Assembly: GCF_023159225.1 (NCBI RefSeq)
Contig: NC_063171.1
Span: 9,287,886 to 9,351,885 of the forward strand
Origin: Perognathus longimembris pacificus
Taxonomy: Eukaryota > Chordata > Mammalia > Rodentia > Heteromyidae
Direction: 5' to 3'
Length of the DNA: 64,000 nucleotides
Shown: positions 1-10,062 of the stretch, one piece after another
Layout: each line of letters opens with the position of its first letter
Numbering within the stretch: the first letter of the stretch is position 1
Made by a program: the position numbers and the translations under genes
The notes under the pieces: generated by a model
Databases searched by the model: none
Told to the model about the DNA's origin: nothing
Seen by the model: only the letters and a program-made list of their open reading frames with translations

Positions 1-1056
1 CCTTTTGGTCCAAGAGATAATTGGCATGGAACTAATGATAAATAAGCATCTTCCCTTTCTCTTGTCTTCTCTAGTTTTAAATGCAGCTAGAATAATTCAG
101 TAAATTTATTAAGACACATGGAAGCTCAGTATTTTTATGTCTTTCAAAAATGTTATTGTGTCATTAGATATTTGGACAAATTCTATGAGTTGCCAAATCA
201 TGTGCAATACTAAGTTGTACACAGTTTGTGACTTTCACTCAGCAGATAAGCAGATAACTGAGTTTGTTACACTGGTGTGTGCATGACAATTAAACTCTCT
301 ATAAAGTGAACTGTGAATCTGCAATACTACAACCAAAGTGAACATAGCTGGCATCACTTGACAGATGAGATATAGAAAAGTTTTTCTAAGTATTTTTCTG
401 CATTACATGACAAACCCGTAGCAATTCAAATTGCCTTAAAGAGTTCCATCTTTCCCATTTTTTGATTGATTACCTTCTTATGTCAACAATGATAATAATT
501 GTCAATACCAATACAATTTTGTTTCTTACTGAATTTTACCTTTGAACTAATGATAAATTGTTAAAAATATTTTCTTCTAGTTTTGAGACACATATCCTGT
601 AATTCCTTTTTCTTGTAGATACTGTCATAATTTGCTTGGAGAATTGATTGTAAAGGATATTTCTACATTAAACATTTTGATGGACTATCTTAAATATTCC
701 AGAAAATCAGTTTATGGCTGTGAATAACTGGAACAATCCTTAGAATGAATGTTTGTTTTTCCTGCTAGTGAATAAGGTATGTGCAATTAAATGTTCTAAA
801 AACAACTATAGATGTGATAACTCACACAAATTGACTCTGAGCTTGTTTTGCAAAGTAGGATACCGCTTCCCTTACCTGAATAATAAATTCTTTATTCATA
901 AAACTCTTGGAAGCAACCCTATCAAATAGTGTTAAATATAGCTGAGACCAGGATGAGGCAAAGTGAAGCATGTGTCTACAATTCAAACTTTAATTACCAG
1001 AGCTTAATAATTCTGTTAAGTGGGAATGCTATTTCTGAGCTATGTTCCTTGTCCAC
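1..1056. other. Unassigned AT-rich sequence
   Basis: No open frame longer than about 70 codons, no splice-flanked coding segment and no repeat family that I recognise. The stretch reads as ordinary AT-rich intergenic or intronic DNA. Confidence 0.6.
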
Positions 1057-1126
1057 TTCAAACTTTAAGCAAGAGAAGAATTCAAACTTTAAGCAGTTTG
1101 AAAAAAATTCAGATATTAAGCAGGGG
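1057..1126. repeat. Short degenerate tandem repeat, about 3 units
   Basis: Three adjacent units of 24, 27 and about 19 bp begin with TTCAAACTTTAAGCA, the same 15-mer, and TTCAGATATTAAGCA. A related start (TTCAAACTTTAA) also lies near 983. It looks like a small, decaying minisatellite. The units happen to stay open in one frame, giving a repeated NSNFKQ-like peptide, but no gene is implied. Confidence 0.6.
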
Positions 1127-1288
1127 AAAATATATGGTAATTAAACAACATATGAAATCCAAAAAGAAAGAAACAAGGAAAATATTAACTCACTGTAGAA
1201 AAAATTCCAAACTGAATGAAACCACAAAATTTTAAATAAAGATAAAAATAGAATTAGTCATTGAGATCCCTTTTTACTTCAACACATA

Positions 1289-1383
1289 AAGACAGATAGA
1301 TGATATGTAGATTCTATATATCTATATCTATCTATAGACAGATAGACTAGATAGTTAGATAGATAGAAAGATAGATAGATATA
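1289..1383. repeat. TATC/GATA tetranucleotide microsatellite
   Basis: An imperfect tract in which TATC-type repeats on the left are followed by GATA-type repeats on the right, so the halves are roughly inverted and could fold back on each other. It is interrupted by several substitutions, which suggests an old, stabilised microsatellite. Confidence 0.85.
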
Positions 1384-2017
1384 GTCTCTTTTGCTTTAAC
1401 ATATGTATCTCCAAACATCATTATTGCTGACATTGTGCAATTTCCCATGCTTTGTTTATTCACAAAAATTGAGCCCATGAAAACATACTCCTACTGGGAA
1501 TAGCTCTGAGATTGCCTCGGAGAAATGCATATGAATCTAAGTTCTACTTAATAAAAGTCTAGTATTCAGTAACTTACTAGAATTTTTAAATGACTTCAAC
1601 AACATATACTGTGCTGTCACTTTATATTACTAGTATGTGTTCATTCAAAATACCATCACAGTAAGATATAACTTTTCTTATTTTTGAATAAAGCTTACAG
1701 AGAAGAATAATTTTAGAAAATCAGAGTTTGTATGCTACTTGCTATGTTGAACTAGAGGAGGAAAAAACAAAAACATATCTATAAAACATTAGAACGTAAG
1801 ATCAAATTGCTATGTGTCCTATAAAAATAACTTAAAATAGTTCTTTTAGCTTCTTCCAGTAGTAAACAACACTGGGCATCTTGTAGGAAATAAGTTCTCT
1901 AAAGAATAAAATTGAGAAATCCATTTCTTCAATGACCTATACTACTGTACTAGTTAACTTGTCATTCAGAGAGTAGAACACAGCTTGGGGGGGAGGAGGG
2001 GGGGAGAGGAAAATAAC
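1384..2017. other. Unassigned sequence with a terminal G-rich run
   Basis: AT-rich and without recognised repeats until a purine/G-rich run at 1986-2009 that abuts the following minus-strand SINE. Nothing gene-like was seen. Confidence 0.5.
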
Positions 2018-2257
2018 ACATCCTAGGACTTGAACTCAGAACCTGGTTGCTGTCCTTGCAGGTTTTTTGTTTGTTTGCTCAAGGCTAATGCTCTAACATG
2101 GTAGCTCCAGCTCTCTTTACTTGAGGCCTTTTGGAGGTTAATTAAGGGCAAGAATCACACAGACTTCCCTGCCCAGGCTGGCTTTGCATCCTGATCCTCA
2201 GACTTCAGCCCCTTGAGTGGCTAGGATAACAGTGGGGAGCCACTGGCATCCAGCAGA
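2018..2257 (-). mobile_element. B1 + tRNA-like chimeric SINE
   Basis: Read on the minus strand, a B1-like (7SL-derived) left part (about 2130-2257) is followed by a tRNA-like right part (about 2020-2115). The right part shows the complement of the 'gctcaaggctaatgctct' block and a degenerate B box (GTTCAAGTCC-like). This is the same composite architecture seen repeatedly in the window. It is strongly diverged and no target duplication was found. Confidence 0.7.
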
Positions 2258-3034
2258 ACAAAAAAATTCTGACAGCTGGTCCCATTATATGTATCCTTTG
2301 TCCATTTTCCTATCCAGAATTCATGCAAGCCCCAAACTCTAGAGACTTTGGTTAGATTTGGTTTGGTATGGTTTGGTTTGGCCATAAGAGAGTTATTAAA
2401 AATCTACAATCACATAACCAGTCAATAGCTCCAAAGGCTGCCAAAACCCTAATTTTAGAAATGCTAGAAAATGGGGGAAGGAGAAAGCAAATAATAGAAT
2501 CAAAATTAAATCTAAAAATTAATGTTTAAAGACAAAGTTAACCATTTGGAAGAGAAACAATTGAATATTTGGGCTGGAAACAATCTATCAGAAATCAAAA
2601 CAATTACTTTTTTGAAATTGTAGATACTCTAACTACAAGGCAATAAAACTCAATGATTTTAAATTTAGGTATTTTATTTAAACTCTGAGTTAAGGTTTAT
2701 TAATCTCTGCCAATTTCTTTTGTATTCACTTACAGCATTTTATTTTATAAACAATGATATGTGCCAGTGTGACAGGTAGAAAGCAGTGTATGATTAGAAT
2801 TTATTTGGAAAGATTTTTAAAATAATCTTTAAGTAGCTATACAAAGGAGTTTCAAGTAAACATGTCTATTTGTGAGTATAATACAGTATAATATGTCTTG
2901 AGCAATGTTACTCCTCCATCATTCCCCCTACTCTCCCAATACTACTCGTCCCTCAATTTACATAGTTCCAATTTCATATGTCAGTTAAATATTATGACTG
3001 CAATAGCCCACCCTTACTCTCTCCCTGTGGGAGA
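2258..3034. other. Unassigned AT-rich sequence with a (TTTGG)n patch
   Basis: Unique-looking AT-rich DNA. A short TTTGG pentanucleotide patch lies at 2347-2383. No gene or recognised transposon. Confidence 0.5.
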
Positions 3035-3250
3035 TAAAGAAGCCTGCTACACTGTTGGTAGAAATGTAACTTTTGCAACCCCTGTGAAATGCAATTTGGA
3101 AATTTTGCAAAAATCTAAACATAGAGCTACCCTGCGATTCAGGATTACCACTCTTCTAACACTGTACCCAAAATACTACAATCCAGAATATGGTAAAAAT
3201 GTTCACATCTGTGTTTGTTGCTGCATTATTCACCATAGCCATTATTTTTA
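3035..3250 (+). mobile_element. Old L1 ORF2 3'-part fragment
   Basis: The plus strand carries degraded versions of L1 ORF2 C-terminal landmarks in the right order: 'acactgttggtagaaatgtaa', 'catagagctaccctgcgat' and 'gcattattcaccatagcc'. The same landmarks appear in better copies at 41880-42060 and 59090-59270. It lacks the region downstream of 'caccatagcc' and has no tail, so it is an old, truncated piece. Confidence 0.8.
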
Positions 3251-3312
3251 AAATATTCTGTTTTATGTCTGTTTCTTAGAAAAGTGCTATATGGTGATCC
3301 TCGTTCATTTCT

Positions 3313-3560
3313 ATATTTTCTTCTTTTTTTCTTCTTCCTTTTCCTCTTTTTATCTCTCTTTCTTTTCTTCCTTCCTCCTTTCCTTTCCTTCCTCCCTTCC
3401 TTTCCTTTCTCCTTTCCTCCCTCCCTCTCTCCTTCTTCCCTCCCTCCCTCCATCCCTCCTTCCTTCCCTTCCTCCCTTCCTTCCCTTCTTCCTTCCTTTC
3501 TTCCTCCCTTCCTTCCTCCCTCCCTCCCTCCCTTCCTTCTTTCCTTCCTTCCTTCATTTC
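3313..3560. repeat. Long polypyrimidine (TTCC/CCCT) tract
   Basis: About 250 bp almost purely of C and T on the plus strand, built from TTCC, CCTT and CCCTC units. It directly precedes a minus-strand B1, so it may be an expanded A-tail of that SINE in complement. Homopurine-homopyrimidine mirror tracts of this length can form triplex (H-DNA) structures. Long open frames here on both strands are compositional artefacts. Confidence 0.9.
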
Positions 3561-3705
3561 TTTTGAGAGAAAGCCTCACTATTTAGGCTAGGATGGCCTC
3601 AAATTTTCTGTGTAGTCCCAATCAGCCTTGAACTCAAGATTCTTCTACCTCTACCTCCTGAGTACTGGGATTACAGGCATATAATACTAATCCCGGTTTC
3701 TGTTA
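3561..3705 (-). mobile_element. B1-like SINE (7SL-derived)
   Basis: In complement it shows the B1 order: 'cctcactatttaggctagga', 'cctcctgagtactgggatta', then 'caggcatataatac'. It matches the other B1 copies in the window (16834-16932, 30740-30856). It is monomeric and has no tRNA-like right half. Confidence 0.8.
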
Positions 3706-3749
3706 CTTTTATAATAAACAGATTAATTAGATTTGTATTTGAAACCTTT

Positions 3750-4012
3750 GCAAAGATTTTCCATTTTATTTTATTTCGTTTCGTTTCATTTTATTTTATT
3801 TATTTATTTTTTGCCAGTTCTGGGGCTTGAACTCAGGATCTGAGCACTGTCCCTGGCTTCTTTTTCCTCAAGGCTAGCATTCTACCACTTGAGCCACAGC
3901 ACCACTTTTGGCCTTTCCTGTTTATGTGGTGCTGAGGAATCAAACCAAGCACTTTATGCATGCTACACAGGCACTCTACTTCTAAGTCACATTCCCAGAG
4001 CAAAAATTTTCC
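3750..4012 (-). mobile_element. ID + tRNA-like dimer SINE with target duplication
   Basis: The minus strand carries an ID-type left unit with B box (GGTTTGATTCC complement near 3940) and a tRNA-like right unit. A T-rich (TTTTA)n stretch at 3763-3808 is the A-tail in complement. The body, 3763-3999, is flanked by 13-bp copies at 3750-3762 (GCAAAGATTTTCC) and 4000-4012 (GCAAAAATTTTCC) that differ at one base. The single mismatch indicates moderate age. Confidence 0.85.
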
Positions 4013-4474
4013 TAATTATTCTTTGTTTCCGCCACGTTAGATGCCAAATAGGTCTTTGGTGTCTTTTGAGTATTTTCATTTCCCTTAGACATACATGCAA
4101 GGCAAGAGTATATTCTTTAACCTAGTTTTAGAAACATTCCGGGGAGCATCCAAATCTAAATAAATAGAAGTTTACTCCTGAAAATGAACATGGAATTGAC
4201 TTGGCTCTAAAAGTGATGTGGTCCCAACTTATTTCAACCGAGAGAAGTCTTAAATTAAAAACATGTTTCTTCTGTCATGTGTCATACAAGGGGAAAAAAA
4301 GAGGAAATCTTAATGTGTTCCTAATTTAGGTTCCTCTTCAGTACTATAAACATAACTTTCTCCAACAATGACACACACCAATATGTTGTGTCCTTCTTGG
4401 GTACTGATGGCTTCTCTGTTTTCAGTTTGGGTTCCCATCATTTGAACATTAAAAATAAAGAAAATTGAGTGTAC

Positions 4475-4603
4475 CTCTACATTTGTGATGATTGGAGGTG
4501 GGTCGACAATGAATGTGTAGGTTTCTTGAACACAGTTTTGATCTTGAAAATCATAATGGCATAGACCACAATTCTTTGTGAAATTAAAGTTTAAAGTATC
4601 AAT
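4475..4603 (-). other. Candidate protein-coding exon (unidentified)
   Basis: On the minus strand a 129-nt segment is bounded by an acceptor-like TTTTCAG ending at 4604 and a GAG|GTACAC donor with GT at 4474-4473. The donor is weak, with no G at +5. The segment is exactly 43 codons, begins and ends in phase 0, and is open. The peptide begins IDTLNFNFTK, has cysteines at residues 12, 15 and 24 and an NFT glycosylation sequon, and ends with a PPPIITNVE stretch. This composition would suit an extracellular domain, but I do not recognise the family. The open frame extends beyond the donor to 4310, so chance is possible. The polypyrimidine tract upstream of the acceptor is poor. Confidence 0.3.
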
Positions 4604-4919
4604 CTGAAAATTCATAGATGTTTTGGTCAAGTCACAAAACTAGTGAACTCTCTAGATAAAATATTAGTGAGTTTTAAAAACATTACTGGAAATCATGCAT
4701 ATGTATAATATGAAGAAAATATTTTAGAATTTTAGCCATGAATTTCATAGTGAAAATAAATAGAGCACACAATTATACACTGAGTCATTGTATGAAGTAA
4801 GTCACTTGCTTAGTAAAGATAAATTAAAATGCAGCCATTTTCTCTGATAACAATTCATAAACCTTTTTAAATACATGGCACTGAATTCAGCAAACAAGAA
4901 ACAGGAGGAGACTGGACTG
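4604..4919. other. Unassigned AT-rich sequence
   Basis: No recognised feature. If the exon-like segment at 4475-4603 is real, this would be its upstream intron. Confidence 0.4.
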
Positions 4920-5235
4920 TGGACTCAGTGTAGGGGAAATGAGTTTACTCTCCTGCTACCCCTACTTTTAAAAAGGTAATTTTCTTTCCCTTGGCTTGCT
5001 CATCTTTGAAATGGGTGTAAAAACACTTGCTGCTCCACTGTTTGGCCTCAAAGGGCTTTCAGAACAATGCTTCTGATTAGTATGTCATATTACCCAGTCG
5101 GTTATTTTTTTTTGTTTGCTTCCAACTTGCCTCCACCCAGGCTCTGAGACCTCAACTTCACTGCTGGTAAAATAAATGAAGTTGGAATTATTATCAGATG
5201 CCCTGCCATCATTTCCTATGTGTTCTAGCCAAAAG
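4920..5235. repeat. Possible decayed MIR-type sequences
   Basis: A plus-strand stretch near 4990-5020 ('gcttgctcatctttgaaatg') resembles the MIR core 'cctcatctgtaaaatggg'. A minus-strand stretch near 5115-5180 resembles the same region in complement. Both are short and diverged, so the calls are weak. An 85-codon minus-strand open frame (5085-5342) overlaps them and is not convincing as a gene. Confidence 0.3.
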
Positions 5236-5702
5236 CCTAACAAACTTTGGAATTGCTCAAGATAGTTAATAATGTAATTGGCTATAAATAAATAATCTCG
5301 AGCATCCATGTCAGGGTTGGCATGACCACACAAGTTGCCCACCTGCTTCCTTACAGAGCAGAGCCCACCTCCTCATCTTTGCTGTTGTCTTTTACTAATC
5401 CCTGTTGTCAGAATCCCAAGCCTATCTAGAAGGCAGATCTCTGGGCTGCAGAGCAGAATGGAATGAATAGGAAATTGGGAGTCTTTTTTTTTTTTTAAGT
5501 AAAGTGGGAGGCTATAAAGCTGATTTGAGAATTTGTCAGGTGGAGTCAGGTTATATCAGAAGAGCCAGAGGAACACGGTACAAAACATTGTTCCCAGTCT
5601 CCCAGGTTCTTCATGTACAACAAAAAGTGAAAGGTAGTATTACACTACTTCCCACGGTAGAAAAGTCCATGAGATACCATCTCCAAAATAACCACCAAAA
5701 AG
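5236..5702. other. Unassigned sequence
   Basis: Unique-looking DNA with a T11 run near 5486. No coding or repeat feature recognised. Confidence 0.4.
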
Positions 5703-5806
5703 CCAGGCTGGAAATTTAGCTCCAGTGGTAAAGTACCAGCAATAAGCAAGCCCAGCTGTGAGCATGCAAGATCCCCGGTTCAAACTCTAATACTGATTTA
5801 AAAAAA
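5703..5806 (+). mobile_element. tRNA-like SINE monomer
   Basis: It shows an A-box-like 'tagctccagtggtaaagtac', a B-box-like 'cccggttcaaactc' about 50 bp on, and a short A-tail at 5798-5806. It resembles the ID/tRNA-like units of the composite SINEs but stands alone. It is too diverged to be a functional tRNA gene. Confidence 0.6.
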
Positions 5807-6149
5807 AAGTAAGTATATGTCAATGCTAAGATATGTACAGAATGATAAAACATTACTCGACAAGCTAGGGCTTTGTTAAATTTCTTCTCTCAAACCTCAT
5901 TTTCTTTTTAAAAATAAAAATAGTTTTAATGTTTACAGGCTTTTTCTTCAGACTAATGATCAACTAATATTTTCATTTACTATCATATATCACCAAGATA
6001 TCTAGTTTAATGAACTGATGACTCATTGTACAAAATGTTTATGGAGACCTTTTCCTTAATTCATGAATTACTTTTACAAGATTTAGCTGTAACATAGTCA
6101 AGATATCATTACATTACCTAAATGTTTTTACCTAAGAAATTAAACATTT
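5807..6149. other. Unassigned AT-rich sequence
   Basis: No recognised gene or repeat. Confidence 0.4.
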
Positions 6150-6240
6150 GGAGCTGTGATGTAGTTTAGTGGTAGAATACTTGCCTAGCATGTATAATGT
6201 CTTGAGTTCAATCCCCAGTATCAGGGAAAAACAAAGAGAA
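6150..6240 (+). mobile_element. ID SINE
   Basis: The standard ID order is clear: 'gtagtttagtggtagaatac' (A box), 'cttgcctagcatgtat', then 'gagttcaatccccagtatc' (B box) and an A-rich tail. It is a monomer with no second tRNA-like half. Confidence 0.8.
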
Positions 6241-6814
6241 ACAGAGAAAGGCAAGTCGACTAGCACTGCTTGTAAAGAATGTAAACTCTTCTACATTCAG
6301 ATATCCCAGATTTGTTACCCAACTCTGACACAGTTACTATATATAATAAGTAGTCACTAGTAACTATTTCATAAAGGTGTTAGGAAGGTTAAAGGAGCAA
6401 ATTCTCAATATACTGTAGCCAAAATAGTACTACCTAAAGGTTTAGCATTTTATAGCTCTAAAACAATGTTATTAAATAATTTATAGTCTATAACTATAAA
6501 ATTAATAAATAACTTTTAGAAAATGAGTAATTTTTAGGAAAATTACTTTTCAGGATATATTTGTTTTAGAATTACAGATATTTTCAGAATGAAATGTACT
6601 TTTATCACAGAATTAAAATTTGTAGTCACTGGAATTAACTTTTGCTATACTTGCAAATGTATAAGTAATTACAAATAGCTTTTTTCCAAATATAAAATTC
6701 AGACATTATACCTTCAGCATGGATGTTTCTGCTTTTAGAGTTATCAAGATGTCAATTTCCCTGATAGAACCCAAAATTTGATTGATAGTTCTCCAAAATA
6801 AAGTAGAGCTGTTC
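6241..6814. other. Unassigned AT-rich sequence
   Basis: No recognised gene or repeat. It is very AT-rich around 6440-6560. Confidence 0.4.
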
Positions 6815-7118
6815 CGGTGTATGTGCAGCTCCACATCTGCAGATCAACCAACCACATTTCCAAAATGTACTGAAAAAACTGCACCTGAACTGAACATGCA
6901 TGGGTGCTTTTGACTTGTCATCCATTCTCTAAATATATGGTATAATAATGTTTCCCACAGCAATAGGAGTTGTTAGGTATTACAAGTAATGAAGCAATCT
7001 GGTAAAGCACTTGTGAAAATGTGCATAGCTTGTATGCATGCACATATCATGTCACTTTGCATAAGAGATTTAATTGGTTAGTAACCATGAGGTCCCTGGA
7101 ATAACCCCCCCCCCCCCA
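6815..7118 (+). mobile_element. Old Tigger/pogo-type DNA transposon fragment
   Basis: I recognise the arrangement of an old non-autonomous TcMar-Tigger-type element common in mammals: 'cagatcaaccaaccacattt', 'ctgaactgaacatgcatggg', 'gacttgtcatccattctcta', 'ggtattacaagtaatgaag', and near the end 'aggtccctggaataacccc'. The identification is from memory. No transposase frame is present and the termini are worn. The 3' end merges into a C13/A9 run at 7105-7126. Confidence 0.55.
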
Positions 7119-7126
7119 AAAAAAAA
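7105..7126. repeat. C13-A9 homopolymer junction
   Basis: Thirteen C followed by nine A. It sits where the Tigger-like element should end in a C-rich 'aatcccccgc'-type sequence, so it is probably a slippage expansion of that end. Confidence 0.85.
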
Positions 7127-7427
7127 GGGAGAAACAGCTAAAGTTACAACAATACACTAATTAATAAACAACTCAATTTATAATAATAATTTAGTAAGCT
7201 TTTTAATAGCTTTCTATACAGAGGATTGTTTTCCAATGCAGTACAGCTACCTGAAGAGTCACTAAGGCACATGTGTCTGGGTTCTTGGTTCTGAGTGTAT
7301 CTGATTCAGAAAGTCTGTTTCTTCCACAATGTGACTTTGTTGTAGTTTTGTAGTTATTGCTGCTGGCAATTGGACCAAAAGGCCTCAAACATGTCAGACA
7401 AGGCTTATTAGTACCAGCAAAATAACT
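7127..7427. other. Unassigned sequence
   Basis: No recognised repeat. A 61-codon minus-strand open frame is not supported by any motif. Confidence 0.35.
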
Positions 7428-7547
7428 GAGGTCTTCAAGTGTTGCCCAGATTTATTTCAAACTTCTGGGGTTAAGTGACAAATTGATATTGCTGTCTCAG
7501 CTCCCAAGTTGATGGGATCCTATATAGGTTTGAACAACAGTGCTTGG

Positions 7548-7600
<53 letters not shown>

Positions 7601-7848
7601 CTTCTTCTTCTTTCCCTTTTCAACTCTCCATCTCCCTCTATCTCTGAAAGTACTGGAAATTGAATTTAGGATCTCATGCATGCTGGGTACACAGTAGGCT
7701 GCTTGAACCACACCTTAGTCTTTTACTTGGTTTTGTTGTTCAGGTAGAGTCTTGTGCTAACTTCTGCCCAAGTTTGCCTTGAACCTCTATCTTCCTACTG
7801 CTGCCTCCCCAGTAGGAGCTGGGATTCCATCCACTATCACACCATGAT
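7428..7848 (-). mobile_element. B1 / ID / B1 cluster interrupted by (CT)n
   Basis: Three minus-strand SINE pieces lie in a row: a B1-like part (7428-7530), an ID-like unit (7640-7716, with 'ggatctcatgcatgctgggt') and a second B1-like part (7718-7848). A (CT)n tract at 7553-7601 lies between the first and second. The ID plus following B1, in complement, is a B1-ID order like the element at 44496-44712. No target duplications were found. Confidence 0.6.
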
Positions 7849-8409
7849 AAGCAACATTACATGATGGTGAGGATTCTGGCTCCAGAACCACACCCTGCTG
7901 TAGCTCTTTGTAAGAGTGAAAAAAGATTGGAGTCTTGGGTTCTGATATGAATAATCTTTTATTAAGCAATCTGTTGTTTGATTTTCCCCTCTTTGACCCA
8001 AGGGACAACTAATTTTAGAAACCATAATTATCTTTTGAATTCTACATAAAGTAAAATTTGGGGAAATCATTTTCTCAGAAAACTTCTGGGCTTTATGGAC
8101 AATTTTTGTTTTCATTTTAAATTTGCTTTGTGAAACCTCTTGCATGTTCTTTCTACTCCTTATAAAACCTCACTTTAATAGTGATGAAAATTTCTTTCTC
8201 TGAGATTTGAAGATTTAATTTTGCTTGAAAGAATCCTAAACAGTTTATTTCCTGTACCACCCTGTATATTGTCTTCTAATCTGTAACTACCTGGCCTCAT
8301 TATTTGAAAGTATAATTTTTTGGAATGTGACGCATTGGAAAATAAGCCTCATTGCTGAAAATGTTGCTTATTCGGCAAAATATGCATTTACTTGTGTACA
8401 AAAGAGAAA
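7849..8409. other. Unassigned sequence
   Basis: No recognised repeat or coding feature. Open frames of 70-100 codons on the minus strand have no family features. Confidence 0.4.
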
Positions 8410-8640
8410 AGCCAAAAGAAAAGAACAACAACAAAAAAAAACATTCAAAAAGCAACACTTAGAAACCATTTGGTGTAAACCAACTGCACAACTCTTGGGG
8501 GGAGAGGGAGAGGGGGGAAATGAGGGAGAAGGTAACAAGTAGAGCAAGAAATGTACTCACTGCCTTTCATATGCATCTGTAACCCCTCTGTATCACACTT
8601 TGACAATAAAGAAAAAATGTAAATTAAAAACAAAGAAAAG
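8410..8640 (+). mobile_element. L1 3' end, 5'-truncated
   Basis: This is the terminal L1 3' UTR of this genome: 'accatttggtgtaaaccaac', a G-rich block 'cttggggggagagggagagg', 'aatgtactcactgcc', 'ctgtaacccctctgtatc', and a final 'gacaataaag' with an A-rich tail. It lacks all coding sequence. Confidence 0.85.
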
Positions 8641-8710
8641 AAAAGAAAGGCTGAAGATGTTCAGCTTGAGCAAAAATCAGAGTTATCTGATCATATAAAA
8701 ATCATTTTTT

Positions 8711-9952
8711 AAGAAATATGAAGTCATGAACAGTGCAGCAATGAACAAGGAGGTGCAGGTGTCCTTGTCATATCCTGGTTCCTGTTGTTCAGGATAAATG
8801 CCTAGGAATGGTATGGCTAGGTCATAGGGTTTGTCTATGCTGAGTTTTCTAAGCAACCTCCAGACTGTTCTCCAGAGTGGTTGTACTAGTTTACATTCCC
8901 ACCAGCAGTGCAGTAGGGTTCCTCTTTCTCGGCCTCCCCTCCAGCATTTGTTGTTGCCTGGGTTCAGAGTACAGGCCATTCTGACTGGGGTAACGTGGTA
9001 TCTGAGGGTTGTTTTGCTGTACTGTTCACAATAGCCAAGATATGGAAACAACCCAGATGCCTCTCTACAGATGAATGGATCCAAAACATGTGGTACCTAT
9101 GCACAATGGAATTTTACACAGCTATAAGAAATAATTTTTTTAAATGACATTCACAGGGAAATGGACAGGTTTAAAACAAATCATGTTGAATGAGACAAGC
9201 CTAGAACATAGAGACAAACAGCACATGGTCTCCCTGGTATGTGGTTGTTATAAATAAATAACAAAAATACATGATAAAGAAAGCAGGACCCAAGGTACCA
9301 ATCCACAGGGAAACCAAAAAAGGTCAGTCTTGGGAGAAAGGCACTAAAAAGTAAAACACAAACACTAATTCATATGTACATAAATTAATGTCCAGGCTGA
9401 TAAGAACTACAAAGAAAAGGAAGCAAGGGACTGCATCATAATTAGTCTTAGAGAATTTAAATTACCCTATAGTTATTATGGCACATATGGCATATACACA
9501 TGCACATCTGAAAGAAGCTGGGAGGAGGGCACAGAATGAATGGAAAATGGGTGTATGTGTGTGTGGGGGGGGGAGGAATACAGTAGAAAGGGCCCAACAG
9601 CTGAAATGGACACTGATGAGAGCAAACTAAGCAACTCAAGGGCAGTGGGGTAGTGGGAAGCAATTACAGAAAAAGAAGGAACAGATTACACTAAGCCAAA
9701 AAAAAAAAAAAAAAGAACGAAAGAAAAGAAAAAGAAATGTATATGTACATATCACCCAATCTGGAAGGAATTTTTTTTACGGTTAATAATCATAGAGGTC
9801 ATAGGCATTATGGACAAGATTAACAATGTCATTCAAGGGGAATATCTCTTTAAAAATAATGAAGAAACCAAGGGGGAGTGGGTCCAGGGAGGGGAGTGGG
9901 TCCAGGGAGGGCAGGAGGGAGAAAAATGGGGAAGGAGCTAACAAGTATGACA

Positions 9953-9989
<37 letters not shown>

Positions 9990-10062
9990 TACCTTAAGTA
10001 CGTAACTGTAACCCCTCTGTATATCACCTTGACAGTAAAAAAAAAAAAAAAAGAAATATGAA
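8711..10062. mobile_element. L1 inserted by twin priming (5' inversion)
   Basis: The 5' part (8723 to about 9015) is inverted. On the minus strand it encodes ORF2 C-terminal sequence including [29 protein letters not shown] and FIAALF. The rest (about 9016-10050) continues on the plus strand from 'ctgttcacaatagccaagat', the next ORF2 segment, through the 3' UTR to an A-tail. The whole is bounded by perfect 12-bp duplications AAGAAATATGAA at 8711-8722 and 10051-10062. This is the expected product of twin-primed reverse transcription. ORF2 is disrupted and cannot be functional. The 3' UTR part contains a (TA)n tract at about 9955-9986. Confidence 0.93.
9955..9986. repeat. (TA)n microsatellite in L1 3' UTR
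   Basis: About 15 uninterrupted TA dinucleotides within the L1 3' UTR, so the tract arose after, or by slippage within, the inserted element. Confidence 0.9.

Noticed and set aside
3226..3586. Arg/Glu/Gly-rich (minus) and Ser/Pro/Phe/Leu-rich (plus) open frames of 90-117 codons
   Set aside because: They are the translation of a TTCC/CCCT simple repeat, open on both strands and in several frames.
5085..5342. 85-codon minus-strand frame considered as an exon
   Set aside because: Part of it looks like decayed MIR, and I found no convincing donor/acceptor pair in phase.
5703..5806. Possible tRNA gene
   Set aside because: The box A and B spacing is tRNA-like, but the cloverleaf is not maintained and an A-tail follows, so it is a SINE monomer.
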